A stretch of 64,000 nucleotides of DNA from Takakia lepidozioides (Eukaryota > Streptophyta > Takakiopsida > Takakiales > Takakiaceae), in assembly GCA_030704615.1 (NCBI GenBank), contig CM060733.1:22258001-22322000 (forward strand). Direction: 5' to 3'. This document shows, piece after piece, positions 31,221 to 43,017 of the stretch. Below the pieces are notes generated by a model. That model saw nothing but the letters and a program-made list of their open reading frames with translations. It had not been told where the DNA came from and did no database searches. Both the position numbers and the translations under genes were made by a program. Every line of letters starts with the position of its first letter. Position 1 is the first letter of the stretch.

Positions 31221-34200
31221 TCAATGATTTCTGGAATCCCTAAGGAGGAGTTTCTGCAGCTCGTTCACGCTCAACGCCGGTGCATGAATAAAGTCATCAA
31301 TAGTCACGTTCATCCTCAACCTCTTCAGGTAAATGTAATACAGATGCTTGCACGGATAATACTTCGAACCCTTCTTTGCTTCCATCAACGAGATGTCTGT
31401 ACAATTGCAAGTCGGCTCCACTCCAATCGTAATTGTGTATACATCGTCGCGTACAGCCGAGCCGGCGGTTGCCATCCGATACACACGCCCAAGGCCGGGT
31501 GGGGGTACGTCCACGGAGCTCTGAATAGTGCAAGCCATCCCAAGAGCATTGGCAATCCGAGTCTTATTCAACTTGTTGGGAGGGTGTCGTCTCTTCACTC
31601 TTCCAAATCGCATTGTGGGATGTGCAGAATTGTCCAATCCGTCTCTACTGGACCGAGCAGTCTGCAATGGCTGGGTCTGAGGAACCGGAAATGCGTGGGC
31701 CGGGATGTCTGTGCGTTGCACCATTCGAAATCCTGCTGTAGATAGAGCATCCGCCTCATTCTGAGAGAGGCTGCAACCCGGTGCAACAGGCCAGACGCCC
31801 AGAGGCTCCGGCATTCCCTGAATCCCGTACTTGGGCTTGCCAAATACACAGGTCATTATGTCGTGCCTACAGAACCAAAATGTCTGCGTTGTGGCGTGAG
31901 CAAATGTGGGAGTCAAAAATCTGCCGCTGAAACAAGGTGCAGGTACAGCACCGTGTGGGTTCCTCTGAATCATCTCACCACAGCGTGCTCTCGTATCCAC
32001 CCGGATGGCGCAGCACTTCCCTCGAAATGCCGGCAATGTCCTCACAATTCTCCACTGTGACTCCGACACTCTTGTCTCCACAATGGGAATGTTGTACTGC
32101 TTTACTACAGATGGCTCGTTATGTTGCCGGGGCACGCGCCCTGTGCTCAAAGGAGATGGCGATCTTGAACGTGCAGGACTTGCGGTGCTCGACGAGACCT
32201 CCTCGGGCAACATCACCGGACCACGAGGGAGCGTGCGAATATTCTTGTCAGCTCGCCATGAATCCTCTTCTCCGCCAGGTGCCTCGTCAAGTCTTCGTCT
32301 CACTGGACGGGTATAAACATCTCCTTCCAAATGTTGGCCTCTTCGCAGCAATGGCGTGTCCCGAAGGCCCTCTCGCAAGGCCGCCGCCCACTTCCGAGGA
32401 TTCTTCGATCTAGAGGCAGTCTGCATCAGCATTTCCTGCCTGTCCGGCCCCAAGCCCCACTGTTTCCCTTTCAAGAACTCGTTGTACCTACATTGCTGCA
32501 TAATTGACCTAACAATGTCCTCCGTTGTGGCAGTGAGGATGTCCACCAGAGGCGCCGCAGAGGAGGCACGCCAGGAAGAGTGCACTGATTCGGCCATGTT
32601 TGTCGTGGGCATGTCGGTGTCGGAGTCGGAATCGAGACACATTTCCTGCACAAGCACATGTTGAGGTTACAAGCAAGTTACAAATATGGCCAAGAATAAT
32701 ATTCAACGGGACGCGAATTCGTGCAACTCACCTCCCGCATATAGTCGCCAAACTGGAGGAAACGATAATGCCACCATGCTAGCCAACTGACCATTGCTCC
32801 CTCGTCTGATTTCCTTATAGCACCTGACGATGTCCACCAAGCCCGTATACATGCAAACTGTGTCTCTGAATCATCCAAGGTGGGAGCGCGCTTCCACGCA
32901 ATGCACATGGAACGGTGCTCCTCTCTGAAATCTGGCGCCACGAGCCTGGTTGTGTACTGCGAAAGGCTCTGCAGAAAATAGAACCCACAAGATCTCTCCT
33001 TGCCTTCCATGGGAACATTGGGGTCTTGCCCGTACACCCTTCGGATGGCAGCCCAATTTGCTTGTGCGTTGTCCGCCATGAAACCACGGAAATTGGGAGG
33101 GGGCAATCCCGCCTTGGCCATCTGTTCGTTTATTCCCTGCCAAAGAAGCATCTCCGATTGTGTGTCCTCTCCTTTCATCTCACAAATAACAATTGTCATT
33201 AGCATCCTGCAGTGGGTGTCGTAGATATGTGCACCCATTGTCACCCACTGGTGATTTGTAATTCGCTTGATATGGTCGAACATGACCCAACTGTTTGACA
33301 AGTCCCCACTCGTCATCCTGTCGACCAGTTCGACGCCGCTGCCAGGTCCACACGTGGACATTTTGAATACGAAACAACGATCTGCCTCAGTCCCTTGTCC
33401 TGGAAACCTACTTCCATGAATGTAGTCATATCCACATCGTCGCTTCACCTCCAGAATGGAGTGCATATCCGAGCCATGCCCAATTTTCTGTTTGCATGAG
33501 ACAATGTGGTTTCGGACATTCGGTGAACATACGTGGGACACCGACTCCAGCAATGCCTCCATTTCCTTCTCATCGAGAGGAACTCTATCGGAGCCGTCTT
33601 CCGATATAATTTTGGCCAATGCCATCTTATGGGCGGCTTGGAGCTGTATCTGTTTGGGTTTGGCACCCGGTCTCAACTTAACCTCCTCCTGAACGAGCTG
33701 CTCTGCCTTGTGGGCAGCCTCCCGCGAGTTCCCCCTCGCCAATTTGTGACAATGGGAACCAACGTGTATGCAAGCTCGGGTGAGGTCAGGGAAACGGTGC
33801 AACACATAGAACTGCTTGGCATTACAAACAGACATGCAGTGTGGTGGTTCTTTGCAATGCGCACACTTAAATGTGGAGTTCGGAACCTTCTCCTGAGCTC
33901 GAAATGGTTGATGAGCTGTGCCTGTCCAATCGGTCTCGTTCCTGTGACCTCTGGATTTAAAGTGGAAGCAAGTTGGGGAGAAACACCGCAACGCACCCGC
34001 ACAAACAACGTAGCGCACCCGCACACTATCCGGACGCCCTCGAGTAGTCTGCCCGAGGAGGGAACTCAAAGAAGATATTACCGTCAACGTCGGCGGGAAG
34101 GCATATAACCGATTTAATTGCGAACTTGCTGTAGTCCAGCCCGGCCAGCTCCGACCGGTGTCCCTCCAGGTGAAGCCCTCGTAGAATTTCAAGAATAGAT

Positions 34201-34861
34201 CGAACTGCGGTGCTCGTGCTGGGAATATGACTCCCTCCTCCACTGACGTCCATTGAGGACTTGCCTGATCTCCAGGACGACCTCGGAACTTCCATGACCT
34301 CGTCTGAGTCGGACAGGTTGTGAACAACCCGGTTCTCGCTCGTCTTCATGGATGGGTTCGGCTCTGGATTTACTTCGTTGCGGACTTCTCTCTTTGAGGT
34401 AGCCACTCTCTGATTCGCGGATTGTTTCGTGGAAGGCGCCAGGATAGAAGGTGCATTTGACGGGCAAATGAAGTCCCCAACAGCCCTGTATATGACGCTG
34501 TCCGATGGTGGAACTCGCCATTCCCTGCCATCGCCGAAATCATCGTGGAGCACAACAATACTCTCGACAACAAGACCATTTGAGTCCTTCATTTCCTCCT
34601 CCAAAAAAACCGACCCCGGTTTCAGGTGGTATCGAACGCACAAATATTTCTTCATCACCCGGCAGATGTCCCTTCTTCACGGAAATGAAGCTCTATGCTC
34701 GTGAGGAGGGCAGTACACTGTAGCGCTCGGGTTTTCCGCCATGGGAGATGTGCACACAAGACTGCCAGGATGGCGTGCGGGGAAGCTCCCTGGTAGAAGG
34801 AGGATGCAGCGATGGGAAGGAATGCGGTGCTGATTTGTCCAAGCGACGAAGCCTCATCCAA
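31221..34861 (-). pseudogene. SWIM-finger Mutator-like transposase, MULE-2 copy
   Basis: Minus strand. Exon 1 covers a leader frame (from 34861), MKKYLCVRYHLKPGSVFLEEE (34655), the Cys/His block CAHCKEPPHCMSVCNAKQFY and the core with VMFDHIKRI and FMADNAQANWAAI. The 86-bp intron is 32646-32731. Exon 2 is one open frame to 31221 with MPTTNMAESVHSSW and the SWIM finger CNC...CKH. A deletion of about 25 codons near 34030, at the junction of two frames, removes HDGHPWCVTKT, which MULE-3 and MULE-1 keep. Of the three copies this has the longest intact catalytic frame (32678 to about 34000). Confidence 0.85.
32646..32731 (-). other. Transposase intron, 86 bp, MULE-2
   Basis: Donor GCGGGAG|GTGAGT and acceptor TTGTGCAG|GAAATG, the same position and length as in the other two copies. 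Confidence 0.85.
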
Positions 34862-34912
34862 ATCCAGGGAGCCAACTATCTCAAAAATCCACAGTCAGAG
34901 TGTTAATGAACC

Positions 34913-36075
34913 TTGTCTCCGGAATGCGGCCCCTGGTCTTTGTGCAATAACTGCCAACGGTATGCAGTCAGAAAGTGGGGGGCCGTCCGGATGATGTCGG
35001 CTGAAGGGGAGAAGCCGGCGCCGTGCCGTCACATTACTACCCCCGAATGGAAATTCGGCACCCAATATCCAACAGGGGCCGCACGGATGAAGTCGTCTGG
35101 GGCAGAGATGCCGGCACTTGTCCGACAGAGAACATCCCCCGGATGGAGATTCAGCGCCGAATTTCCATTCGGATCCCCCCAAAGGAAGTCTTGTCGGGGG
35201 GTCAGGCCGAAAATTGGCCGACATAAAAACCTTCGCGGATGGAAAAACGGCGCCGAATTTCCATCCGAGGCCTTTCGGATGCAGTCGGCTCGGGGGAAAG
35301 GCCGCCATCTGGCCCTCACATTACAACCCCGGACGGAAATTCGGCACCGAATATACAACAGGGGAAGCCCGGATGAAGTCGCCTCGGGCGCAGAGGCCGG
35401 CGCGTGTGCGACAGACAATATCCCCTGGATGGAGATTCGGCGCCGAATTTCCATCCGGGCCCCCCCAAAGGAAGTCGTGTCGGGGGGTCAGGCCGAAAAC
35501 TGGCCGACATAAAAACCTCCCCAGATGGAAAAACGGCGCCGAATTTCCATCTGGGGCCGTTCCAATGCAGTCGGGGAGGGGGGAGAGGCCGGCACCTGGC
35601 CGTCACATTTCAACCCCCGGACGGAAATTCGGCACCGAATATCCAACAGGGGACGCCCGGATGAAGTCGCCTCGGGCGTAGAGGCTGGCACGTGTTCGAC
35701 AGAGAGCATCCCCTGGATGGAGATTCGGCGCCGAATTTCCATCCGGGCCACCCCAAAGGAAGTCGTGTCGGGGGGTCAGGCCGAAAACTGGCCGACATAA
35801 AAACCTCCCCAGATGGAAAAACTGCGCCGAATTTCCATCCGGGGCCGTTCCAATGCAGTCGGGGAGGGGGGAGAGGTCGGCACCTGGCCGTCATATTTCA
35901 ACCCCCGGATGAAAATTCGGCACCGAATATCCAACAGAGCGGCGGAGAGGCCGGCACCTCTCCGACAGAGACCATCCCCCGGATGGAAATTCGGCGCCGA
36001 ATTTCCATCAGGGCCCCCTCAAAGGAAGTCGTAAAAACCTCCCATAATGGAAAAACGGCGCCGAATTTCCGTCTG
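34913..36075. repeat. Central higher-order palindrome array of MULE-2
   Basis: A supra-repeat of about 286 bp recurs about four times (GGATGGAGATTC(G/A)GCGCCGAA at about 35147, 35434, 35720 and 35985, the last shortened). Each repeat holds three dyads (ATTCGGCGCCGAAT, AAACGGCGCCGAAT, ATTCGGCACCGAAT) and a spacer AAGTCGTGTCGGGGGGTCAG. Open frames across this DNA exist on both strands and are a by-product of the repeat. It adjoins the transposase start. Confidence 0.88.
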
Positions 36076-36234
36076 AGGCTGTTCTGATTTGCCTCTAGCA
36101 GTCAAGGATTCCAAGAAAAACGTGTCTACAAGTGCACTTCAGCCACAAAACAAACAGTTAGGTTTGTTTTTCTCCGAAAAATCAATCGGACACTCTCAGA
36201 ATTACCTGCAGGAAGGTAATTTAGCGCTTCAAAA

Positions 36235-37000
36235 TACCTGGCGAATGGAAATTCGGCGCCGAATATCCATACGCCAGCGATCCGACTTACCTGCTGGATG
36301 GAAATTCGGCGCCAGATTTCCATCCATCCGGGATTCGAATTACCTGCAGGATGGAAATTCGGCGCCGGATTTCCATCCATCCAGGATTCCACTTACCTGC
36401 TGGATGGAAATTCGGCGCCGGATTTCCATCCATACGGGATTCGAATTACCTGCAGGATGGAATTTCGGCGCCAGATTTCCATCCATCCGGGATTCGAATT
36501 ACCTGCAGGATGGAAATTCGGCGCCGGATTTCTATCCATCCGCCTCCGAATTACCTGCTTGAGGGAAATTTCGCGCGCCGTCCTACCTGCGCGGATGGAA
36601 ATCCGGCGCCGGATTTCCATCCATCCGCTTCTGAATTACCTGCGTGAGGGAAATTTGGCGCGCCGCCCTACCTGCGCGGATGGAAATCCGGCGCCGGATT
36701 TCCATCCATCCGCCTTCGAATTACCTGCGTGAGGGAAATTTGGCGAGCCGCCGTACCTGCGCGGATGGAAATCCGGCGCCGGATTCCATCCATCCGCTTC
36801 GGAATTCCCTAGCGTGTGGGAAATTTCACACGCCGCCCTACCTTGCAGGATGGAAATTCGGCGCTGAATTTCCATCCTGCTGCGCTCCGAATTACCTGCA
36901 GGATGGAAATCCGGCGCCGGATTTCCATCCTGCTGTGCTCCGAATTACCTCTACGTTGGAAATTCCGGGCCGAGTTCCGTCCATTTTCATCCGACATGGA
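36235..37000. repeat. Short-period palindrome array of MULE-2
   Basis: About eleven units of roughly 59 bp: GGATGGAAATTCGGCGCCGG/ATTTCCATCC(ATCC) plus ATTACCTGCAGG. Inner arms change from ATTC...GAAT to ATCC...GGAT while symmetry is kept. The array ends about 140 bp before the start of the divergent gene. Confidence 0.88.
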
Positions 37001-37141
37001 GGGCTTCATCCGACATTTAATTGCGCAGTTGGGCAATAAATGTCCACCGCCATCCGTTTTCATTCGGGCTGGCGACACATGGCTTCCTGGATACGTACCC
37101 TAAATTTGATGCTAATCTTGGCTTAACATGCTATTCGAGGC

Positions 37142-40100
37142 ATGTACCCCAAAAACGGAGATCTTTTTCCATTTTGGCTGGGACTTATGCCGCCTGAAGG
37201 GCGTGGCTCTCCTGAGAGAGACCTCACATCCAGACCGCGGCGGAAGTTGAAAGCTCTGTACTACGGACGACGACCAATCTCTCGCATGGCCAAACTGAAG
37301 CTCCAGCAGGAGATTCCAGTGTCTTGCTCACAACCCGCGCCAACTGAAGCCGAGTACTCTCAGGCAAGCCACTTCTGCTTTTGCTTTGTTCGATTTCGCT
37401 TTTGCTTTCGCTTTCGCTTTCGCTTTGTTGCCTCGCTTTGTTTTTGCATCTTCATCCTGGCTTCGCTGGATGAGTGAACCTTATATTGTTTGCAATGCGT
37501 GTGCAAATCCGGCAGCTCTGGAGAAGGCTGCTTGTGCATGTCATTCTCAGGCAATGGTTGCATTTGTTTTCATTGTTGTTGCATGGCTCTCTATACTTCC
37601 TAAACTTGTTATGTTTTCATTTTTGTTACACGATTGTTGCTATGGTGGTTGCGCTGCTCGTTGCGATGCTGGTTTTGGCACCGATGTTGGTTCTCACGAT
37701 TTTTGGGAATGACAGAGTGACGACGAGCCCGACACGCTGGTGGTATCATCGACAGCTCCAACTCATCGCATGTTTGAATCGCCCAACTTGGGGCGAGAGG
37801 GCAAACTTAAACCTTTTGTTGGTGGACGGGAGGACTTGCAACGAGAGTACGACAGAATAGGCATTGGGGAGGTTGGTGCAGGCGGCATGGCAGGTAAAGG
37901 GCGTGAGGACATGAGGACAGCAGATCCGGCAATGGAGGTTGTTGATGCACATGCAGTAGGGCCCGCCCACGCAAAGAAAAAGAAGAAAGCTAAGCACATG
38001 CAATCCCCGGCGAGAGAGCCGTCACGGGCTGCGGAGGGGGGAGTGAGCAGTGCGCGCGAGGGTGTCAGTTTGCCTCAATCAAAGGTGGTCATCCTGGAGG
38101 GCTTCCCTACTGCTAGCCCTAGTAAGAAACAGAAAGCCCGTGAGAGGGCAAAAGAGAGGGCAAAAGAACAGATGAGACAAAATGCTAGCCAGGAGGAAAG
38201 AGAAAAGGCCACTGAAGAGGCTAGGGGTGCCCAAATGACAGATGCCAATGTAAGCGAGGGACGCACAGAGACGATGGATCCCTCCAAGACACCACAAAGA
38301 GGCAGTAACACACCGGTTAGACCATCGTGGGCAAGAGCAGCCCCTGCAATTACCCAAAACCTGGTATAGGCTGAGCGTCGACGCCATGGTGGACTACATA
38401 TTTAGGGTAAAGCTCCTGACAGTTTTGTTGAGCTAATCTGTCTATCCTCCCCCAATAGAAGAAATTGTGTTGAGCAGGATCTCTAATCTTATGTGCGCAT
38501 TCTTGACAGACGAAAATACAGCAGGATTTGGCACATGCGTGGAGGTTCTACATGGAGTCAGAGGAGAAGAATCCAACCCTCCTGGCACTCGAATCGTATG
38601 TCAAAGCTGCGGAGGTGAGGGCCCGCATAAAGTACAAGTCGCGGATGGTAAAATACGTGGCCATAGCTGATCCCGCCCTTGGTGCCGACTTTCTGGTGGA
38701 GGTGGGGAAGCACTACTCTCGCGCTCTGAAGCCCACGATGACATTGGAGAAGCTCCATCGTCTAGCCACATCCTGTGTGGATGCAACAGAAAAGGTGATA
38801 CATTCTTAACCAAATTGTGGTGGCAACAACTCCTTTTTGTGGTGTTTGACGCTTACGAATATGCTGGGTGGTTGGACAGACCCAGTGGCTCCAAATCTGG
38901 AATGGTTCCCAAAGTACCAGGGACATGTAGAGCTTCCCCAAACCGGACAAACTCTCTGACCCCACATTCGACATGTGGATGAACCGCATGACATGGTGGT
39001 TTCAGGTACTTCCCCACGCTTCGTTTGGGGCTTCTACTCTAGTAGGGGGTGGATTCATTGTATTTTTTCAGGAAAGCGATCTGATAGAGAATCTCCACAG
39101 GTGACGACGAATGCGCAAGAGCAGCTGGACACACAAGCACATCAGTTCAAGATGGAGATATCTCCTGCAGCAGAGAGCCTACGTGACTATGTGACGAGGT
39201 ACTTTCTGCTATACAAAACCAACCTATTCTTTCGGGAGATAGCAGATGCTCGCCGGAGCCACGAGTTCACCGACCACCCGAACGCGGACAAAGCAGCAAT
39301 GCGCCTTCTGTACAGGTACATACGCGCTGCATTTCTTTCAAGTCCTTGCATTTCACGATGTTAGAGGCCTCATGTGGTGTTAGGGAAAATGGCGCCAGAT
39401 TTCAAGTCAGGGCTCCAAAAATGGCTAAGTCCCTAGACTGGCTGGCCCTGAAGTGGAAATTCGGCGCCATTTTCTTGTTCTAGGCCCTATTGCCGTTCAG
39501 GGACTTGGCCATTTTCGGGCTAAGTCCCTAGACTGGCTGGCCCTGAACTGGAAATTCGGCGCCATTTTCCAGTTCCAGGCCGTATTGCCGTTCAGGGACT
39601 TAGCCATTTTCGGGCTAAGTCCCTAGGGTGGCTGGCCCTGAAGTGGAAATTCGGCGCCATTTTCCAGTTCTAGGCCCTATTGCCGTTCAGGGACTTAGCC
39701 ATTTTCGGGCTAAGTCCCTAGGGTGGGTGGCCCTGAAGTGCAAATTCGGCGCCATTTTCCAGTTCTAGGCGGAGGCATCCTCGGAGGATGAGGAAAAATC
39801 CGAGAAGGAGCAGGGGGAGGAAGTTGGGATCGAGGCCGAGGAGCCCCCGGTTTACGAGTGAGTGGTGGCATTGTAAGTTGCCTCCAGATTTCGTGAGGCA
39901 CCTCCCTCCGCTCTCTTATATCATTGAAAACCCTTTCTGGTTGTGCTGGTATTGACATTCTTGAAGTGGATTTGTTCTTACTGTAGGATGCCAAGTACTG
40001 CCGGAGGGACGTCTACACCGGAGTTCATGGGCAGGAGGAACGTGCCTTTTTTTGCCAGGGGGGATTTCATGCCTAGTCCAGAAAGGGAGTACATCCTTCT

Positions 40101-40446
40101 TACTTATGCTGCCCGGCTTGCTTCGGTGTCCATTAGGAGGTATTCCGAACCTAGTCGTGTACAACAGATTTTAGACGAGGCAAGCCTCAAGAAAATGAAG
40201 ATGAGGGAGGAGGCATCAGCTATTAGAGCCCGTCGGGCTCGTAGATTTGTCTTGGATTCTGCTGAGGAAAGTGGGGGAGAAGACGCAGAAGATTCCCAGG
40301 AGGTGAGGTGGACAGTCCCCCAAGGAGAGGACGGGATTTTTGAGAGGCATAGTGGAACTGATGCATCACAGAGCTCGGAGGATGAGGGGGATGAGGGGGA
40401 TGAGGAAGAAGGTGGGGCAAGTTCCTCAGAGGGTGTAGGAGAGTAG
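37142..40446 (+). pseudogene. Divergent second gene of MULE-2, both enzymatic domains missing
   Basis: The order is an N-terminal exon from ATG 37142 (MYPKNGDLFPFWLGLMPPEG), an exon at about 37750-38365 with a basic/coiled-coil stretch (KKKKKAKHMQS, KQKARERAKERAKEQMRQ), then exon 38522-38796. That exon (VKYVAIADPALGADFLVEVG) matches MULE-1 at 3993-4318. An exon ending MNRMTWWFQ (39004) and one with NAQEQLDTQAHQFKME (39108-39315) also match MULE-1. An acidic exon (EDEEKSEKEQGEEVG, 39770-39860) and the last exon (39990-40446, ARRFVLDSAEESGGED...QGEDGIFE) match its tail. The ParB-like and methyltransferase-like parts are absent. Confidence 0.7.
39380..39770. repeat. Palindrome cluster inside the 3' half of the MULE-2 second gene
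   Basis: Four units of about 118 bp: GGAAATTCGGCGCCATTTTC, then CAGTTC(T/C)AGGCC, ATTGCCGTTCAGGGACTT(A/G)GCC, and GGGCTAAGTCCCTAG. It occupies the place where MULE-1 encodes the coiled-coil and methyltransferase-like exons. Confidence 0.85.
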
Positions 40447-40509
40447 TGCCCATTCCGGCTATGATAGTTAGAACACACTTGTATAGACGTGGCTTGCCAC
40501 AAAATTTGC

Positions 40510-40515
40510 AATAAA
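40510..40515 (+). terminator. AATAAA polyadenylation signal of the second gene
   Basis: AATAAA lies 64 bp after the stop region. The final ~150 bp of this end recur, inverted, at 44340-44495 of MULE-3 although MULE-3 has lost the gene body. Confidence 0.55.
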
Positions 40516-40609
40516 ATGTTGCATTTCAAGTCCACTGGTGCCACATTCCAACTTCACATGACCCTATTTCCGTGCCTCCTAACCCTATTTCCGTGGACTC
40601 ACAATGGTC

Positions 40610-40667
40610 TGCTCATGCTTTTTTTTTTCCCGCTCATGCTCATGCCGCTCATGAAATAGCAGCCCCC
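40610..40667 (-). repeat. Right terminal inverted repeat of MULE-2
   Basis: GCTCATGCTTTTTTTTTTCC, CGCTCATGCTCATGCCGC and the terminus GCTCATGAAATAGCAGCCCCC. The duplication CTTGTGGA follows at 40668. Confidence 0.88.
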
Positions 40668-40675
40668 CTTGTGGA

Positions 40676-41552
40676 TCCTAGAAAGACAGAGGCTATTAAA
40701 GCTTCACCACCACCAAGTAACGTTGAGGGTCTAAGGAGGTTCCTTGGACAAACTACTTATTATAGAAGGTTTGTCAAACGGTATGCACAGATGGCAGCAC
40801 CATTGAGCAAGCTTTTAAAGAAGGATGCAGTGTTTACATGGACAGCTAAATGTCAGCAGACTTTTGAGGAACTTACATTGTCAATAACAACTACACCTGT
40901 GCTGATTAACCCTCACTGGCATGTAGTATTTCATGTACACTGTGATGCCTCAGGAGAAGCATTGGGAGTTGTGTTAGCCCAAAATATCAGATTCACCTGT
41001 GTACTATGCTAGCAGGTTGTTGAACAGTGCTGAAAGAAACTATAGCACCACTGAAAGAAAAGCACTGGCAATGATTTATGCAGTCAAGAAATTCAGACAT
41101 TACCTATTGGGAAGGAAGTTTATGTTTTATGTGGATCATCAGGCTTTGATTTATCTAGTGAACAAACCTTTGATAAGTGGCAGGATAGCAAGATGGTTAA
41201 TAATCTTGCACGAGTTTGAATTCAAAGTTGTTTACAAGCCTGGCCGTTTGCATCTTGTGGCAGATCACTTGTCACGCCTATCAACAAGAGAGCCCGCCAC
41301 GGGATTAGACGACCAACTACTTGATGCGAGTCTATTTGCAGTGGAGGTGCAAGGAAGTACAGATGATTGGTTAGATTGGTAGTGGCCAATCAGATACTAC
41401 CTTACTCATGGTTAGTGCCCACCCAGTTATGGGAAGGAACAAAGGAAGAGAATAGCTATCAAGGCTTTACCTTACACTATGATAGGTGGCAGATTGTATA
41501 AGCTAGGACCTGATGGAGTTCTTAAACGATGCTTGTACCACCATGAAGTAAA
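40676..41552 (+). pseudogene. pol: RT thumb, RNase H and integrase start of B1
   Basis: DPRKTEAIKASPPPS and GLRRFLGQTTYYRRFVKRYA continue the RT; HVHCDASGEALGVVLAQ, NYSTTERKALAMIYAVKKF and VDHQALIYLVNKP form RNase H; KPGRLHLVADHLSRL is the RNase H end. It breaks off at HHEVN, the start of the integrase zinc finger, at 41552. Stops occur near 40994, 41382 and 41415. Confidence 0.9.
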
Positions 41553-41725
41553 TAGTCGCAAATCGCGGTTTCGCATATTTGCAATCCCCATTGGTCGCAA
41601 ATTTGCGACGGGCTTGCAACGCCTGGGCGTCACAAATTTGAATTTTTTCCCCGCCCGAAAGGGCTATTTTACGACGCCGCGGCGTCGAAAACCCCCCCCA
41701 TTTTCCTGTAGTGAATTTATTATTT
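41553..41725 (-). mobile_element. CACTA-like transposon terminus, fragment
   Basis: Read on the minus strand from about 41714 it begins CACTACAGGAAAATGGGGG, like the ends of plant CACTA (En/Spm) elements. GC-rich small dyads follow (GACGCCGCGGCGTC, TCGCAAATTTGCGA). The opposite end and a duplication are absent, so it is a one-ended remnant or marks a rearrangement joint. Confidence 0.45.
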
Positions 41726-42065
41726 ACAATCTTGCCCTGTGTTCATCCACATTCACATGGCCAGATAGCAATTCAAACAGTTGTTGCAAGTATTGGGGAG
41801 TAATCTCTATATCTACTCCCCTCACATGTGTAACTCCTGTCTGAGGCTCAAAGTTATGAATAAATTGAATCATGAACTTCCAATGATGCAAAGACCATTC
41901 TTTGTGTAGCAGCCCTTCCAATCGCAAGTCCTTCAGCAGCTGCACCGCCTGTGGTGTAGCAATTGTTTGCTTCTGCAGAATTTTGGTGCTCTTCACCCTA
42001 ATATCCTCCATTCCCCTAATTCTCTTCATCCCAGACAAACAAGAAAGCCTTGTTTGGAATAGCTG
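41726..42065 (-). pseudogene. Post-pol ORF fragment in D
   Basis: SGMKRIRGMEDIRVKSTKIL and YLQQLFELLSGHVNVDEHRARL match the C copy (about 22080-22390). Incomplete on both sides. Confidence 0.75.
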
Positions 42066-42184
42066 TCAAGCGGCTTTTACTCACCCATCCCTTCGCTATC
42101 TGAGATGGAAACTCCAAGATAGAAGAGTTGGATATTTCTAAGCACTCAGCCCGCTCAGTACAATCAGTCATGACCTACAGCTAG

Positions 42185-42978
42185 TGAATCATGGTTGTGC
42201 TTCCCAATTGTATTCCTTCTTGCCTTCATGTTATCAATTCACCTTATCTGATACTGAAGCATCAGATTGCTTCAGTATCTACTTAATTCCAATTATTCAT
42301 GCATTCATTTCATAGCTTCACTCATGTCTCTCTACGCAGTGTGCTTGTATCGAATAAGTATCAGATTACGATTTATCAGGTACTAGGGCAATGTCAAAGT
42401 GACTCTAATCCGCCATAGAGTATCACTACAACTCTGCATGAAATAAAGCATCTACTGTTCATCTCTCCTCCTACTCCGTGCTCTCGTTCTTGCTTTCCCC
42501 TGATCTCCTCTCCTCCCTGACCAAGAAGCGCTCCCCGTGAAGTGTCCCCTCTTTCCGTTGCCGCTCCCCTTCTCTGCCCGCAAGCTGTTCTAACCACCTA
42601 ACTAATTAACCGTCATCCCTAAAGTAACACGTTCCTTCTGCAGATGTCATTCCCTCACAGTCGTTCCCTGCCAATGATAATTGTTCCCTATGTACTGTGA
42701 CAGGCTGTGTCAAGCCGTGCCGAGCTGTGACTGGCTGTGTAAGGCTGTGTCGGGCTGTGACTGTCTGTGCCGGGCTGTGTCGGCTGTGCGAAGCTATAGC
42801 GGGCTATGTCGGGCTGTGTTGGCTGTGACTGGCTGTGGCGGGCTGTGTCGGGCTGTGTCACCCCCCCCTAAGCCTGCTGCTGCCACCCCTAAGGCTCCTG
42901 TTGGTCTCAGTCTGCGCAAAATTAAGGGTACCCCACAGAACCCGTAAAAGCGTCTAAGTCCCAAGCAACCCTCTAACA
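42185..42978 (-). repeat. LTR of element D
   Basis: 794 bp; on the minus strand TGTTAGAGGGTTGCTTGGG...ACCATGATTCA. It contains the GGCTGTG decamers (plus strand, 42700-42860). Confidence 0.82.
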
Positions 42979-43017
42979 TTTACCCTTCCCCCTCTCAAAA
43001 AGCCGTGTCCTCACGGT

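Larger units (their letters stand above)
30388..40667 (-). mobile_element. MULE-2, a 10.3-kb Mutator-like DNA transposon
   Basis: Flanked by CTTGTGGA (30380-30387 and 40668-40675). The uninterrupted site is GGGACTTCTTGTGGATCCC in B2 (about 56796). Its ends GATGTTAGCTATTTCATGAGC and GCTCATGAAATAGCAGCCCCC are inverted repeats. It holds the transposase (-, 31221-34861), the divergent gene (+, 37142-40446), a central array (34913-37000) and end arrays. It lies in the opposite orientation to MULE-1 and MULE-3. Confidence 0.93.
24207..41552 (+). mobile_element. Ty3/gypsy element B1, interrupted twice, 3' truncated
   Basis: Starts with an LTR (24207-24905), then gag, protease, RT and RNase H; a solo LTR of A (28266-28976) and MULE-2 (30388-40667) are inserted. 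The sequence follows B2 up to CACCATGAAGT (41551) and then changes to a CACTA-like terminus, so most of the integrase and the 3' LTR are missing. The RT motif FLDDFSVYS and the post-pol ORF of its relatives point to the Tat/Athila side of plant gypsy elements. Confidence 0.88.

Noticed and set aside
34913-36732. Long open frames (up to about 200 codons) on both strands across the palindrome arrays
   Set aside because: They follow the repeat unit, appear in parallel on both strands, repeat the same peptide (EIRRRISI, NSAPNFHP) and have no homologue outside the arrays.
37380-37430. A Phe/Ala/Arg-rich coding repeat
   Set aside because: It is a simple CTTTCG/CTTTTG hexamer run just after an exon end and probably lies in an intron.
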